Positions 1 to 11,140 of a stretch of 64,000 nt of DNA are shown here, in pieces (position 1 is the first letter of the stretch; each line of letters starts with the position of its first letter). The DNA lies in NCBI GenBank assembly GCA_029216955.1, contig JANAVB010004000.1, forward strand, positions 4,822,765-4,886,764. Direction: 5' to 3'. Origin of the DNA: Iris pallida. Taxonomy: Eukaryota > Streptophyta > Magnoliopsida > Asparagales > Iridaceae. Both the position numbers and the translations under genes were made by a program. The notes beneath the pieces are model-generated. The model saw nothing but the letters and a program-made list of their open reading frames with translations, did not search any database and was not told where the DNA came from.

Positions 1-206
1 TATACCTTCATCGGCCTTTTCATCAAATTTACTCAAATTGTCTTTAGTATTAAGAAAAAAGCATTTATAACCAAAGATTTTGAAGTAAGAAACATTTGGT
101 GTTCAATCAAACCATAATTCATAGGGAGTCTCCTTCGATATAGGTCGAATTAGAACCCTATTGAGAATATAGCATGTTGTATTTACAGCTTCAGCCCATA
201 AGTATC
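1..206 (-). pseudogene. Cop1 integrase, C-terminal segment
   Basis: Minus-strand reading from 206 leftward continues the copia integrase downstream of its catalytic core, with motifs such as LWAEAVNT, CYILNR and TPNVSYFK. It contains one in-frame TGA at 103-105, where family members usually carry Arg; a CGA to TGA change (CpG deamination) would explain it. The segment is in the same frame as the upstream integrase half, which ends at 1477, so removing the solo LTR and one TSD copy leaves the frame continuous. It runs off the window start. Confidence 0.75.
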
Positions 207-1476
207 TGATGGAACTGGGGATTCCCAGGACCCTTCCTTTGGTGTGCGTATTGATCGATAGAAAGTTAAACAGATCTAATACGTGTTCTAACCCTTCATA
301 GGCAGAAACTAAGGTTCACGAATTATACCTGCGGCAGAAAGGAGACAAGTAATTCCTGGCAATCTCGAGCGGACGACCCCAAGATCTTCTGCACGTATTC
401 CTTCCTCGAGTTGGACGTCGTGTGGGCGACGATCTCCCAACTTTTTCTTCTCCTTGGCAGCACTCTCTTTCTCTCCTTACGTGAATCACGATTTTAGAGA
501 AAATTTCATATTTCTGATCAGTAATCTGGCGGCCAGAGAATAGAGGATATATATAGGCTACGGCAGGGACCATGAGGAGAAATTAGGGTTAGGCCTCCTA
601 ACGGATCTGGATACCCCGTGTTCAGCCCGAACACACAATCCAGACCCATTAACAATAGCTCGGTCCACTAATGAGCTATTGTTGCACTACCTCCCTAATC
701 CTAAATTATATTTGTGGACTCCTTTTATTATATGCTCGTTTGGCTCCCCATGTTAAGATATCGTATGTCCGTCGATCAAATTAAGTTACTGACAACTATA
801 TTGATTCGACATCTTTTATCCTTAAGTAGTACCGCTCAACTTTATTTGTCATGTCGGATATAATCCACCTGCAGGGTTTATATGACAATCCTTATGAGCT
901 CCTTAAGAGGACATCATCAACCCGATGTATCGGGACATGGATTCCATTTATAATCAACAGCCCATCATACATACAATGTTATTACCCAATTCATAGAGGT
1001 TATTGATCCTTAATGAATCTCACTCTTTTATGAGTCAAAGTAATGCACATTGCATATACATGTCCATTATTATATCCGAATTAAGAGTACAAGCATCCAT
1101 AATAACAGAGGTATTTGTTCTCTTATGTAGTCAGTACAAAGAGAACAACCTCAAGTGGTCCTGTTCAATACACACAAAGTGTACTAGTGTAAACCTATAG
1201 TCAAGATAGACTAATACCAGATTACACTACAACCTTTCCAATAGATTGTCCAAGTCCATCTAGGTTGTGAACTATTTATATACTCCATAGGAAACTGATA
1301 ATATGATCTTCTGTGTGACACCACATACCATATTATCTACAATATAGAATACCAGACATCTGCATTAACACTTGCAACAAATACAATATGCAAACATTTG
1401 CCCATATGATTCTCATTCAAAATTTAAGGAAATAAGGTTACTACAAAAGTGATGCTTTTAGTATATAACCCTAACA
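207..1476 (-). mobile_element. Solo LTR inserted in the Cop1 integrase
   Basis: A 1270-bp unit with TG...CA ends on the minus strand (starts TGTTAGGGTT, ends CCATCA). It is flanked by perfect 5-bp direct repeats GTATC at 202-206 and 1477-1481 (plus-strand reading). No internal region, primer-binding site or coding domain is present, so it is a solo LTR left by LTR-LTR recombination. A minus-strand TATA-like CCTATATATA lies at 545-557. The short ORFs inside (316-573, 1003-1200) match nothing I recognise and are treated as chance. It is unrelated by eye to the other LTRs in the window. Confidence 0.85.
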
Positions 1477-2466
1477 GTATCTAGGTAGACTAAACTGGTT
1501 TAACATTACTCTAGCCATTTCAGATACAGTTTTGTTCTTACGTTCCACAACTCCATTTTGTTGCGGAGTCCTAGGGCAAGAGAATTCATGCAAATTAATG
1601 TATGTGTCACAAAATTGCTTGAATTCTGCATTCTCAAATTCGCCGCCATGATCAATACGAATGCGAGTAATCAAGAACCCTTTTTCATTCTGTACTTTCT
1701 TACAAAAGGTGACAAATTCTGATAATGCATCATTCTTGCATACAAGAAAATAAATCCATGTATATCTAGAGAAGTCATCTATAATGACAAATGCATATAA
1801 CTTACCACCTAGACTGGCAATTGTACTGGGTCCAAATAAATCCATATGCAACAGTTGTAAAGGTCTAGTAGTACTTACAGCGTTCTTGGATTTGAATACG
1901 GATTTGGTAGCTTTGTTCTTTTCACATTCACTACATACCGTATCCTTCTTGAAAGAAATATCCGGTAAGCCACGTACCAACTTCTTCGTAGATAATCTTA
2001 AAATTGTATCCATGTTTGCATGACCGAGTCTCATATGCCATAGTTGACTCTCAATGCTTTTGGCCATCAAACATCTACCTGCATTGTTAGCATCTTCCAA
2101 CAAATAGAACACATATATATTATCTTCCCTAATACCTTCAAATATAGTGCTACCAGTTAAACTATCAATTATAGTACATTTATCTTTTACGAAGTTAATA
2201 CCATAACCATGATCAGCTAAATGGCTTATGCTGAGCAGATTATGTTTTAACTCAGTAACTAGACAAACATCTTTAATCACTGGATAGGGAGCCATACCAA
2301 TGTCACCGATACCGATTATGTACCCTCTTAAATTATTACCGAAGGAGACGTATCCTTCATTATTCCTCTTCAACAGTGTTGCAAATAATAAAGCGTTACT
2401 GGTCATGTGCCGTGAGCAACCGCTGTCGAGGATCCATTTGCTCCTAGCATGTGAAGGGCATACCAC
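1477..2466 (-). pseudogene. Cop1 protease, GAG-pre-integrase and integrase core
   Basis: About 330 residues of copia pol. In order: the aspartic protease/zinc-knuckle junction motif WILDSGCSRHMT near the start; the GAG-pre-integrase region with LWHMRLGHAN and the Cys pair CSEC (HHCC-type zinc site); and the integrase core with HMDLFGP, IIDDFSRYTW, RIDHGGEF and the PQQNGVVERKN motif, giving the D, D and E catalytic positions. The ORF is cut by the solo LTR at 1476. It lies in a different frame from the upstream gag, so a frameshift sits near 2450. In an intact element this part would cut the polyprotein and insert cDNA; here it is a relic. Confidence 0.85.
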
Positions 2467-3856
2467 CTACAAAATAATTTGCAGATGAAACTGTTGGTAC
2501 CCATTTCATATTGGGTCCTGACTGGTTAGCTTTCGGTATCCATACATAAACATTTAAATCTACTAACTTTCTGATTCTACATACAAAAGATTTATGACCA
2601 ATGAGGCCACAATAATGACATTTAACAGTCTCATGTAACAATAAATTAATAGAAGAAAGCTCACCAGAATCATTTGAAGAGTCATTATCTCTAACATGAT
2701 CTAGTAGGTCATTAAGTCTTCCTATTTCACCTTTGTACTCTATGAATACCTTCTTAGAGGTTTCATATTTACTACGCAGTTTCCTGTAATCATCTAACAG
2801 TTTACTGAAAGCCTCTTCTAGTTGGTCAAAGGTGAAATCGTCATAAGGATCAAATAGAGGATTAGTAATTACCTTATCACAAGCCATCAAGCATACATTT
2901 ACAGCATCATTTGATTGTTTATCTACTGAGTTGCTGGCTTCACTTTTATGCCATATGCTTGTGTTGGCGTACTTCCTTGATTTAGATTTCTTCAGGTAGC
3001 CTTTGTCATATTTGTTGCTTTTCTTTGATGATGATGCTGAGGGACAAACTTTCTTCATGTGTCCTTTCTTCTTTCATCTGTAGCAAATAGGATCTTTCTA
3101 GTTGTTGTTGTTGTCTTTGCTGTCTTTTGTTCTCCTGTTAAATCTCATGAACTTCTTGAATTTTCTTACCAAAAGATCTTGATCTTCAAAGTCGGAGTCG
3201 CTGTCATCAGAATCATCTTCGATGGTTCTTCTATGTTGAGCCTTGAGAGCGGTCGTTTTCTCTAACTTCTCCTTTGGTGTAGCATCTTCAAAGTCTTGAA
3301 GTTCTAACTCGTGAGTGAGTAGCTTACCCATGAGTGTTTCTAGAAATATTGTTGAGAGGGCGTTCCCTTCAATGATTGCAGTAGCCTTTGGAATCCAGTT
3401 CTTTGTAAGGGCTCGTAGAAGTTTGCAAATCTTCTCATGGTTACTATAATCCTTGCCTAGTGAAGACAGAGGATTTACAATATCCAAGAATCTTGTAAAC
3501 ATCTGAGTGACTGATTCACTTGGCTTCATTTTGAACGCCTCGTACTCTTGAGTAAGTCTGCTGATCTTTGACTACTTGACTTGTGTTGTTCCTTCGTGGG
3601 TTACTTCGAGAAGTTTCCACACTTCGTTTGATGTTGTGCAACTAGACACCTTGTTGAATTCAGTTCTGTCTAAGGCATAAAATAAAGTGTTAATAGCATG
3701 TGCGTCAAGACTGGCCTTTTTCTTTTCTTCCTCTGTATATTTGTCATGGGGTTTTTCAACTAAAACACCATCAATATTAATACGAGGTGGCCTTTTATAT
3801 CCATCAATAACTATAGACCATAAGTCAAAATCAAGGGATTTCAAAAAGAAACTCAT
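2444..3856 (-). pseudogene. Cop1 gag (UBN2-type nucleocapsid)
   Basis: Three ORFs in one frame (3856-3572, 3529-3098, 3058-2444) form a copia gag. The N-terminal third has the SFFLKSLDFDLW and WKLLEVTHEG motifs typical of UBN2-type gag of SIRE-like elements. An acidic linker follows. One CCHC knuckle (CYR, then stop, then KKKGHMKKVC) is at about 3040-3080 and a second, CHYCGLIGHKSFVC, at about 2580-2625. In-frame stops occur at about 3571 and 3097, and a TGA replaces the second Cys of the first knuckle. Gag would form the virus-like particle and bind element RNA; this copy cannot be translated whole. Confidence 0.8.
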
Positions 3857-4017
3857 ACGTGTTTTCTAATAAGTGTAGTTTATGCCGTCAAATAGTGGAG
3901 GTTTGTTTGTGGCTTGGCCTTCACTTGTGAATTTCACAGTTGCCATGTGTAATGCTGTGATCTATATAAAAAATTTGAATATAACTGCAATTTTACCTTG
4001 CTTTACCTGTATGACCC

Positions 4018-4029
4018 GCTCTGATACCA
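4018..4029 (-). other. Primer-binding site of Cop1 (initiator Met tRNA)
   Basis: On the minus strand it reads TGGTATCAGAGC, the classic complement of the 3' end of initiator methionine tRNA. It starts 2 bases inside the 5' LTR end at 4032. It fixes the orientation and the LTR boundary of Cop1. Confidence 0.9.
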
Positions 4030-4031
4030 AT

Positions 4032-5132
4032 TGTAGGAACGAAATCGTAAAGCAGAATACTCTAGAGGGAGGGTGAATAGAGTAGGCAGCGGAATATTGC
4101 TAATTAAAAATCTTGTTAGCAATTAGATCACATACATAATAATGATCATAAAGTAAATGACAGAAATTAAAAGTGATCAGAAGGCAAATGCAAACACTGA
4201 GATTTATACTGGTTTCTCTCTTTTGAGGACTAGTCTAGTCGGAAGAACTCTAGCTTCCAGTTGAATCCACTATTGGAAAATCCTGTAAATTTTTATATGA
4301 AGTCCTTGCAACTTCTACAGACGCGAGATTTGATATGAAGAACTCGACCAACTTCAATTGTGAAGAGTTGTATCTTATATCAAGCCTCTGATTACAATCG
4401 CTCTGAAACTTCTAGACCGTACTGCACTGACAAATCGACTAGAGAATTGTAACTGGCTTGGAATTTGAAAATGTAAGCTTTTGAAAACTCTTTGGAAGAA
4501 AGTAAGCTTAAGAAGAGAAGAGATTGAAAGTGAATTGGTGATTTGAAATGATCGAAATACTTCTCTATTTATAGTTTTTCCAAAGATATAACTCTGACAG
4601 AATTCGGACAGAATTCGGACAAAACTCTTTGTAACAAACCGTAACTGAAGGATGACCAAGTTCAAAATCCAACGTTCACTAATGTTCCACTTGGCCGAAC
4701 TCTGGCCGAACTCGGACCGAGTTCTGCTAGGGTTCTGCCCGTTTATTTTTGAGAAAAATCAATTTTGGCTTTTGAAAAGTCCTTCAGAAGCTTTTTGTAA
4801 AAAGGATGTTTTGCAAAAACGTAGGTCATTTGTAAAAGAATAGGATGGTTTTTGAAAAACATTTTCGGATAGTCTATTTGCCAGTACGACTCGGTGTACA
4901 ATGTATTCCTAGACTCAATAAAATGAAAAATTACATTGCTTAACAGGAAGTACATTTTGAATGGCAAACAGCTTCGGAACAGAAACAGCTTCGGTCTTGA
5001 ACATAGTAAATATGCATTATTAAGCAGTGTCCAAAACGTCGTAGGTAAACATCGAAATTGACTTACATTTATATCGAGACAAAGTTTGATAAATTATTAA
5101 AATCAGGTTTGACCATGACCAATGGGCCAACA
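4032..5132 (-). repeat. 5' LTR of Cop1
   Basis: 1101 bp with TG...CA ends on the minus strand (TGTTGGCCCA ... TTCCTACA). It is homologous along most of its length to the solo LTR C (11141-11956, 39456-39552, 44906-45328), which confirms both ends. A minus-strand TATA box, CTATAAATAG, lies at 4565-4574, followed by a pyrimidine-rich leader. Short ORFs within it are not coding. Confidence 0.88.
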
Positions 5133-5199
5133 CAAACCTCTGCTGCTATGTCTGTAGGGCTGGTCCCTTCTACTGGCCTACTGGAGCCTTGGCTCCTCC

Positions 5200-6417
5200 T
5201 GTCTAAACTATACGCCCAAAAGCCTGGGAACACTCCCTCAGCTGGTGCTCTGATGAACCACAGAGTAGGCACCTGCCTAACCTCTTCCTACAATTATTCC
5301 ACCCGTGTCCTGGCTTCTTGCAGAAAGGGCAACTGGTGGTCTGCTACTGCCTGGGGGACTGCTGCTGCTGTACCTGCTGAAAAGGTACCTGTTTCTGTCT
5401 CTGAGGCTGTTGCTGGAACTGCCTCTACTGGTGCTGCTGCTGGAAGTGGGGCCTCTTGGCTGGACCTCCGCTGCCACAGGCTCCGTAAAAGTCCTGACTC
5501 TCTTCAGTTTCAGCCCTAGGTCATCCTCTGCTGCCATGGCTCCTGTTAGGATCTGTAGCATCCCGATCACTCTTGGTCAATGACCAGACCTCCGTGATCT
5601 AACCTCTTCGAAACTTCCTCGCCTTCGTCGTCTAGCTCAAATCCTCAATAAATCTGCTCAGCCGGCAGAACTCTCCAGTATATTCCTCGACAGTCTGGTT
5701 CCCCTGAACCAGACTCTCGAACTGCTGCTCTATGCCTCCCAGTGCTACGTCTGGGAAGAACTGCTCCTTGAACAGCTTCTTGAAGGCTGCCTAAGTCTGC
5801 CCCTCGGTACCCACTCTAGGGTCCGTCTGATACCAAATGCGGGCTAGGTCCTGCATTTGGTTGTCTGCCGTCTCGATCTGAAGTCGGGATGGTATCTCCG
5901 CCAGCTGGAATATCTCCTCAATATGCTCGATCCAATCATCGGCATATAGGATCCCCTCTGTGCCTCGAAAGTCCCTAGAACACATCTTCTAGAAATCCTG
6001 GATACCTGGCGTCCGCTGCTAATAATGATGGATCTGGACTCCCTGTGGTTGGGAAGCCACCATCTCCACTGTCGTCCTGACCAGCTGGTGGGCATCATCT
6101 ATACCCTGACGAAAGTCGGCAGTCTGGTGCTGCTGCTGCTACTAATGCGACTCCATGGTCAGTTATACGAAGGAAAAGAGGTGTACAGCGTCAACTAATC
6201 CCGTAGGTGGCTGCTGCTGCATCTGAAGCACCACAAGAATAAATGGGGTTGGCCTCCGAACAGGTGGAGGTGCTCCCTCGAAAGCGGCAGAGGCTCCAAC
6301 ATGAGTAGATACTGGAGGAGCTGTCGTCTCAGGTCCCGGCTGAACTGGACGAGAAGTGGTCGACCTCTTTGACATACCTCCCGTGATAGGGTGCTGCGAT
6401 CGTGTCTTAATCACCAT
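5200..6417 (-). pseudogene. F gag remnant
   Basis: Broken gypsy gag. The N-terminal piece starts at 6417 (MVIKTRSQHP) and is Pro/Gln-rich. The central piece (5985-5791) has the retrotransposon gag signature FRGTEG, ADDWIEHIEEIFQLAEIP and ARIWYQ. The C-terminal piece carries two CCHC knuckles on the minus strand at about 5212-5318 (CPFCKKPGHGWNNC and CLLCGSSEHQLREC). Frames change between pieces, so it is a pseudogene. Cop1 interrupts the element at 5132, just after the knuckles, where protease would follow. Confidence 0.75.
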
Positions 6418-6637
6418 CCTGGAGACAGATCAAAGAAGGAATCAATACTGAGAAAGAAGCGACAAAATCAAAGGAGGACAGCCATTTCAAAGGAAAGCAA
6501 TTATCAACAAGAGTTTAAATAGCAAGAATTTAGATAAGAGTTTTTCCTAAATGTGATTGAGTACCTCAAAACTATATCCTATATTCTACTGCAGGCAATA
6601 GTGATACTCTAGTTCAAATACTACTACAAAAACTAGA

Positions 6638-6653
6638 CCTGCTTGGGCCACTA
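6638..6653 (-). other. Primer-binding site of F (tRNA-Ile-like)
   Basis: Minus-strand TAGTGGCCCAAGCAGG lies 9 bases inside the LTR end. It aligns with TGGTGGCCCATGCAGG in element A and TGGTAGCCAATGCAGG in B. The best-preserved copy resembles the complement of a plant tRNA-Ile 3' end (recalled from memory). The F copy carries point changes. Confidence 0.55.
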
Positions 6654-7339
6654 CTAAAAACGTGTCACGACCCGCACCCAGTTTAGGGGCACGAGAAATT
6701 GGTACGTCCAGCCTACACCGCAGTGTCGGCGGTAGAATGCTGTCCTAGGTCACAATATCTAACACAGTATAAATGTAACTGCAAAAGATATACTCTCCGA
6801 ATGGAGGATAATATAGAAGGTACATTTCAATCACAATCTAAGGTAGAAATAGTACGATATGATAGATATGATAATCTCCAAAAGAAATACAAACATAAGG
6901 GAAACAAGTCTAAGTGTCTATACGACACAACAACAACATCCAAAAATAATACATCTCAGAATGTCAAAATAAGACAAGACAACAAGAAATAAAATAACTG
7001 TCTAGCTAACTAGCCTACACTAAAGGGATGGTGTCGTCAACTGCTGCAGGGTCCTCCTATGGAATCAGCTCACAGGTATCATCTATGTGGGCTCCGTAGT
7101 AAGTGGTACAGAATTCCTTCTCGTCCTCTGAATATTTTTAACAGGTCCAATCAGGACAGGATCGAGCACAATACATCTCACGCAGTTCATAACATGGTAG
7201 GAAAGTATAAAGCAAGCAAAAAAGTAAGATACATGAACTGTAAAGAAAGATGTACATAAAAATAGGAAGATATTTGATAACTAAAAATATATACATGATA
7301 GGTAAGAACTATAAGTGACTAGTGATTTAAAGCACAATA

Positions 7340-7750
7340 TGGTTTTGGAAACATGTTAGGTTGCACATGAATAAGCTATGGAGTTCACATGAATAATCTA
7401 CTAGGATATGATCCACATAACCAATTCTACTCACCCATGCCCCAATCAATACACAAGGATCCATTCAAGTTATGTTACGTACATGATTTCATGTGGGCTA
7501 AATAAATGAGTGCACATAAATAATATACATGATGGGCTCAGTGAACATGAGAATACATGAATCATATGAGTGTATATGAATAGATTGGTTATACATGAAG
7601 CACATGGGAAAACATAACCGTACACGATAGCACATGAGAGTACATGAGTGTACATGAACGTACATGAACGTACATGAATGCACATGAGTATACATGAATA
7701 ACATGAGAGCAAAGAATACGTGATGTACATGAAACACATGACATGAGGTA
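7340..7750. repeat. Degenerate ACATGA tandem repeat
   Basis: About 400 bp built from irregular 10-14 bp units containing ACATGA or TACATGAA, densest at 7620-7700. It explains two overlapping Cys/His-rich minus-strand ORFs (7470-7803), which are not genes. Confidence 0.75.
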
Positions 7751-8024
7751 CCCGATGCTCCTGAGGGGGATAATATCTCATAAAAAGATCTATATAGTAC
7801 CAATCCGTGAGAACATCATGACAACATCAAGTATCGTAATCTAGAGCAAGAATATAAATCCTAACAAGTATGAAACGATCGGAGAATGTACTCGCCTAAA
7901 ATCTGAATGTCTGTGAGAAAATAAAGTCCGAAGCGAGGTAACTGAGTCCTATTTAGAGCAACACAAGTCATGATGTATACAAAGGGATTATAAACGAAGA
8001 ATATAATGCATCTACATGTTTCTA

Positions 8025-8189
8025 GGTCAATCTGGGCCAAAGTCAACTCTTGGTCAACTCTAAAAGTCAAACTAGGTCAATCTGGGCTAAAGTCAACTCT
8101 TGGTCAACTCTGGTCAACTTTAGAAGTCTAAATAGGTCAACCTTAGTCAAACTAGGTCAAACTAGTTAGGGTTTTGTCAACAAGGTCAA
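8025..8189 (-). promoter_or_regulatory. Cluster of TTGACY (W-box-like) motifs in the F LTR
   Basis: Thirteen GTCAA cores occur in 165 bp on the plus strand. Twelve of them read TTGACC or TTGACT on the minus strand, the sense strand of F. TTGACY is the core of the plant WRKY-factor W-box. The cluster is about 2.1 kb downstream of the LTR TATA box, so it would be a downstream element. It could also be a decayed tandem repeat with no regulatory role. Confidence 0.5.
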
Positions 8190-9292
8190 ACTAGTCTAAG
8201 TAAGAAATTTTTAGGCCTAAACCAAGCTAAGCCTAAAAGTCACTTGCTATACCAAGACACCAAACTAAACCACATTGCTAAACAAGGCATATTATGGATA
8301 CCATATTTAACATAACATCATATATTCATTTGAAACATATGTGTATACATTCATATCATGCCTACCTATATTACCATACATTACATATATACATACAGGG
8401 ATGCATAACATACATGTCTACATTCTTACATTATATATTTGTATTACACTAACATACATGTATACATGCAATTATATATATATATACATAGAGAGAGAAT
8501 GAAGGCAATATATAGGTTATGTGTGTGTGTCATACAGTGATATGAAGGGGTTATACTCTGTTAACATTGTATTATCCCTCAGGTTACCATATTGCATTTA
8601 AATCTCTATTTCATATACATATGTTCAGTTTACATCAACAACTCAATTATGCAATATGTAATCTCAGATTTCTTTTGAAAGGAACTCAGGTTTTAAGATA
8701 ACTATCTAAACTCAGATTTTATTTTAAAACCAACTCATGTCAGTTTCACTCTCATGTTTCTATATAAACATATAACATACATTAACATTTCGGTTTTGAT
8801 TTCAATTCCAAACATTCTCAGGTTTTGCAAGCTTCAGTAAACTCATGTATCAGTCAACCCAGGTTTTTAGTTTCAATTTGAAACCCAAAGTCGGTTTACC
8901 TATTATAGTTTAATAGGTTTAAAGTAAACCCAAACAATCTACATTACTTGTGAGCAATACAAAATTTGAAACTCAAACCTAAAACCCAAATCAAATCTCC
9001 GTTTTAATACAAAACAGTTAATATTTCTATTTCTTCCAACTCAGTCTCATTAAACCCAAATTCCAGTTTCATATATATATTGACAGTTAATATACATTAA
9101 ATCAAACTCAGATTACATTACAAAACTTAATCTCAATTTCATAAAAACAGGGAACACTTATTAACATTAAAACACATTTCATATTCAGTAAATAGTATCG
9201 GAACATATAAAAATCCGTTCGATTTGCATGGAAAACCCAAATAAATTATGTTCAAAGGTGAGTCAACATTATACGTGTCAGGGGGTGTTGTT

Positions 9293-9318
9293 CTCGTGTC
9301 CACATAGCTGGACACGAG
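9293..9318. repeat. 9-8-9 hairpin in the F LTR
   Basis: CTCGTGTCC, spacer ACATAGCT, then GGACACGAG: perfect 9-bp inverted arms. The same arms and spacing recur in the CACTA element at 43993-44018 and again 214 bp later. Flanking sequence is rich in GTGTCC/GGACAC words. Confidence 0.8.
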
Positions 9319-10256
9319 ATGTCAAATACCAAAATTACATAGTGTCAGTAAACTGCCTGTGTACAGGCTCGTGTGGCGTGTTCGAGTCGAACTGGACACG
9401 ACACAGTCCATAGGCTAACACGTAGTCGTGTCCACACTTAGGCTATGTCTAGGTGAACGTGTCTAGTAGCCTGAAATAGGTCCAAGTCATGTCATGTCAT
9501 GCGGGTGCGTGCGTATCAGAGAGCAAAACTAACAGTACACAGTGCAGTATTGTGTTAGTGCACTCAATCTCTCATATCCGAGACGACACGAGAGACCCTA
9601 AAGGTTTAGGGGTGGCTTCTCAGTCACTGCCTCTACCTTCCTGTCAAGTGGCACGTGTCCACTTGACCTTTTTTAAGAGAAATATTAATGGGGTAGCAGG
9701 ACACAGCACGAGGTCTCATACAGCACGTACATGTCCAGTTTGGACACAGATACGACACAGAATCTAGCTCAGAGTTAGGGTTTTGTGTTCCTCACATATA
9801 GGGCTATCAAAACATGTATATAGTTTCAGAAATTACAAACAAATAGATCACTTGGGCATTTCATCAAACACCTATTTAAAAACACCGATACGTGTCCGAT
9901 ACGCATACTAAATGGATACAAAATCCTACCAAACTTAGCCTACAGGGGTATGACACCTAGATGTATGCATCTATAAAGAAAAATCATGATTTTTGAGTAT
10001 TTAGAGAGGTTTAACTATTTAGAGTTTAATCTCAATATAAAAACCCTAGGAATGAGCTCATCTACCAATTTGCTATAGTTCAATGGTCCTCAAACCTTGC
10101 TAGCAAGCCTCCACTAGCCTCCTCTACTGTTGGAGATGATGATGCAATTGATTTGACTCAATTTGGGATTAATTTAGATCAAATGGGAGAAATTGGGGAA
10201 GAACTAGATTAGGGTTCTTGTAGGTGTTAAAAGAGGCAAGATGGGTTCATGTGTTG

Positions 10257-10266
10257 CTATTTATAG
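10257..10266 (-). promoter_or_regulatory. TATA box of the F LTR
   Basis: CTATAAATAG on the minus strand, about 370 bp inside the LTR start. This is a typical position for a plant LTR promoter. Confidence 0.6.
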
Positions 10267-10632
10267 GGGTAATTCTCATTGTGGCCGGCCATAGGATAGG
10301 AATTTAGGGTTAGACATTAGTTTAGATGTGTGGCTAAGCTTCTCTCTTGGTAAATCAAGTCCAATCTAAGGCTCATATCAAAACTAGGTTTACCTTTAAT
10401 AATATCTAACCAAAATATCCTACTAACACAATATCTAGATATTTCTAATCTTGGAACTTAGCTTAGAAGGTTCTTAAGTAATATCTAGTCTCATGGTCAT
10501 ATCTAGATTAGGTTACCTTCTAGGTTAAGGCTTAATTAAATAATTAGTACATAGTTAATTAATAAAAATTTAATTTTACAAAAAGTCAAAAATGACCAAA
10601 ATACCCTTAAGCTAAAAAATATGGTAGTGACA

Positions 10633-10951
10633 GCTGAGGAAGTACAGCAGTAGCTGGTGGAGGCCCATTTCGAGCTTCTCCATTCATGGAGGTTTAGAGA
10701 GCGTCTCCCTCCATCTTACCTCTCGTCGCAACAGCCTTGGGCACCCAGGTATATCGAGTCTTCTTCGGTTTTACGAATCGCTTCGAAGGGCTCGACTTCT
10801 CTTTAGAGAGGAGGTCTTCAAAAGCTTGTTGGTCGAAACGTACGACCACCATATTTTGGGAAGACTCCAGCAAGTTGTCGTCAGACTGCGTCACCACCTT
10901 CTCGTCAGAGGAGAAGGAAGTCCCCAGTAGATTCGCCATCTTATTTGCCAT
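10633..10951 (-). pseudogene. E gag, N-terminal fragment (Tat-like)
   Basis: The ORF starting at 10951 (MANKMANLLGT) aligns with the first 85 residues of the D gag (MANTMATLLGT), sharing VVRFDQQAFE and the basic K/R stretch before WVPK or WRPK. A TAA at 10694 breaks it, and the frame continues to 10633, where the LTR of F begins. The family is therefore the same superfamily as D but a different, older lineage member. The ATG lies within the last bases of the E LTR, and the primer-binding site overlaps the coding sequence, as in D. Confidence 0.8.
10920..10938 (-). other. Primer-binding site of E
   Basis: Minus-strand TGGCGAATCTACTGGGGAC, colinear with TGGCGACTCTGCTGGGGAC of D and at the same 3-base distance from the LTR end. 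It lies inside the gag ORF. Confidence 0.7.
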
Positions 10952-11140
10952 GACAAAAGTTGAACGAACTTTTTGTATTCAAACGTATAAAAAGTACAAA
11001 AAAGACTACAAAACAGGAGGATTAAGTACAAAAATTTCTAGAAAAGGTTAACGGTAGAGATCGAGCACTGTAGCGGCTCCTTTACTCCATTGACGATCTA
11101 ACGACGGCTTGAACTTGCTTTGACTTTCTGATGCTCGAGA
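10942..11140 (-). repeat. E LTR, first fragment (3' end of its 5' LTR)
   Basis: It begins TATTTGCCATG on the plus strand, aligning with the D LTR end TGTTTGCCATTG (the terminal CA has mutated to TA). It is cut at 11140 by solo LTR C, whose TSD copy CGAGA is 11136-11140. The sequence resumes at 45329. Confidence 0.7.

Larger units (their letters stand above)
1..5132 (-). mobile_element. Cop1: Ty1/copia (SIRE-like) LTR retrotransposon, 5' part
   Basis: A minus-strand copia element whose 3' half lies left of the window. From right to left it shows the 5' LTR (4032-5132), an initiator-Met primer-binding site, a gag with UBN2-type sequence and CCHC knuckles, then protease, GAG-pre-integrase and integrase. 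Reverse transcriptase is not in view. The coding frame is broken by several stops and one frameshift, and the integrase is split by a solo LTR at 207-1476. Cop1 is inserted in the gag region of gypsy element F; the 5 bases after its LTR, CAAAC at 5133-5137, should be its TSD, but the other copy is outside the window. Assignment to the SIRE/Maximus lineage rests on the gag style and is tentative. Confidence 0.85.
5133..10632 (-). mobile_element. F: Ty3/gypsy element with a 4-kb LTR, 5' part
   Basis: A minus-strand gypsy element. The visible part is the 5' LTR (6663-10632), a tRNA-Ile-like primer-binding site and a decayed gag with two CCHC knuckles. Pol would lie left of Cop1, outside the window. 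The gag style and primer-binding site match element A, so F and A belong to related families. F is inserted in the gag of element E; the flanking pentamer GCTGA at 10633-10637 is the expected TSD, not verifiable here. Confidence 0.75.
6663..10632 (-). repeat. 5' LTR of F (3970 bp)
   Basis: It starts TGTCACGACCC on the plus strand and ends GGTAGTGACA, giving TG...CA ends in both directions. The right end abuts the gag of element E, and the left end abuts the primer-binding site. A minus-strand TATA box, CTATAAATAG, is at 10257-10266, so U3 is only about 370 bp and the remaining 3.6 kb would be R/U5 leader. The leader is AT-rich and holds an ACATGA repeat tract (7340-7750), a GTCAA cluster (8025-8189) and a hairpin (9293-9318). 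ORFs here are short and low-complexity; no gene is seen. Confidence 0.75.

Noticed and set aside
5058..5583. Plus-strand ORFs rich in Leu, Ala and Ser (5058-5519, 5305-5583)
   Set aside because: Shadows of the gag knuckle region of F on the minus strand; the first also crosses the Cop1 LTR boundary at 5132.
7470..7803. Cys/His-rich minus-strand ORFs resembling small secreted peptides
   Set aside because: They are two frames of the same ACATGA repeat tract; the Cys/His pattern comes from the repeat.
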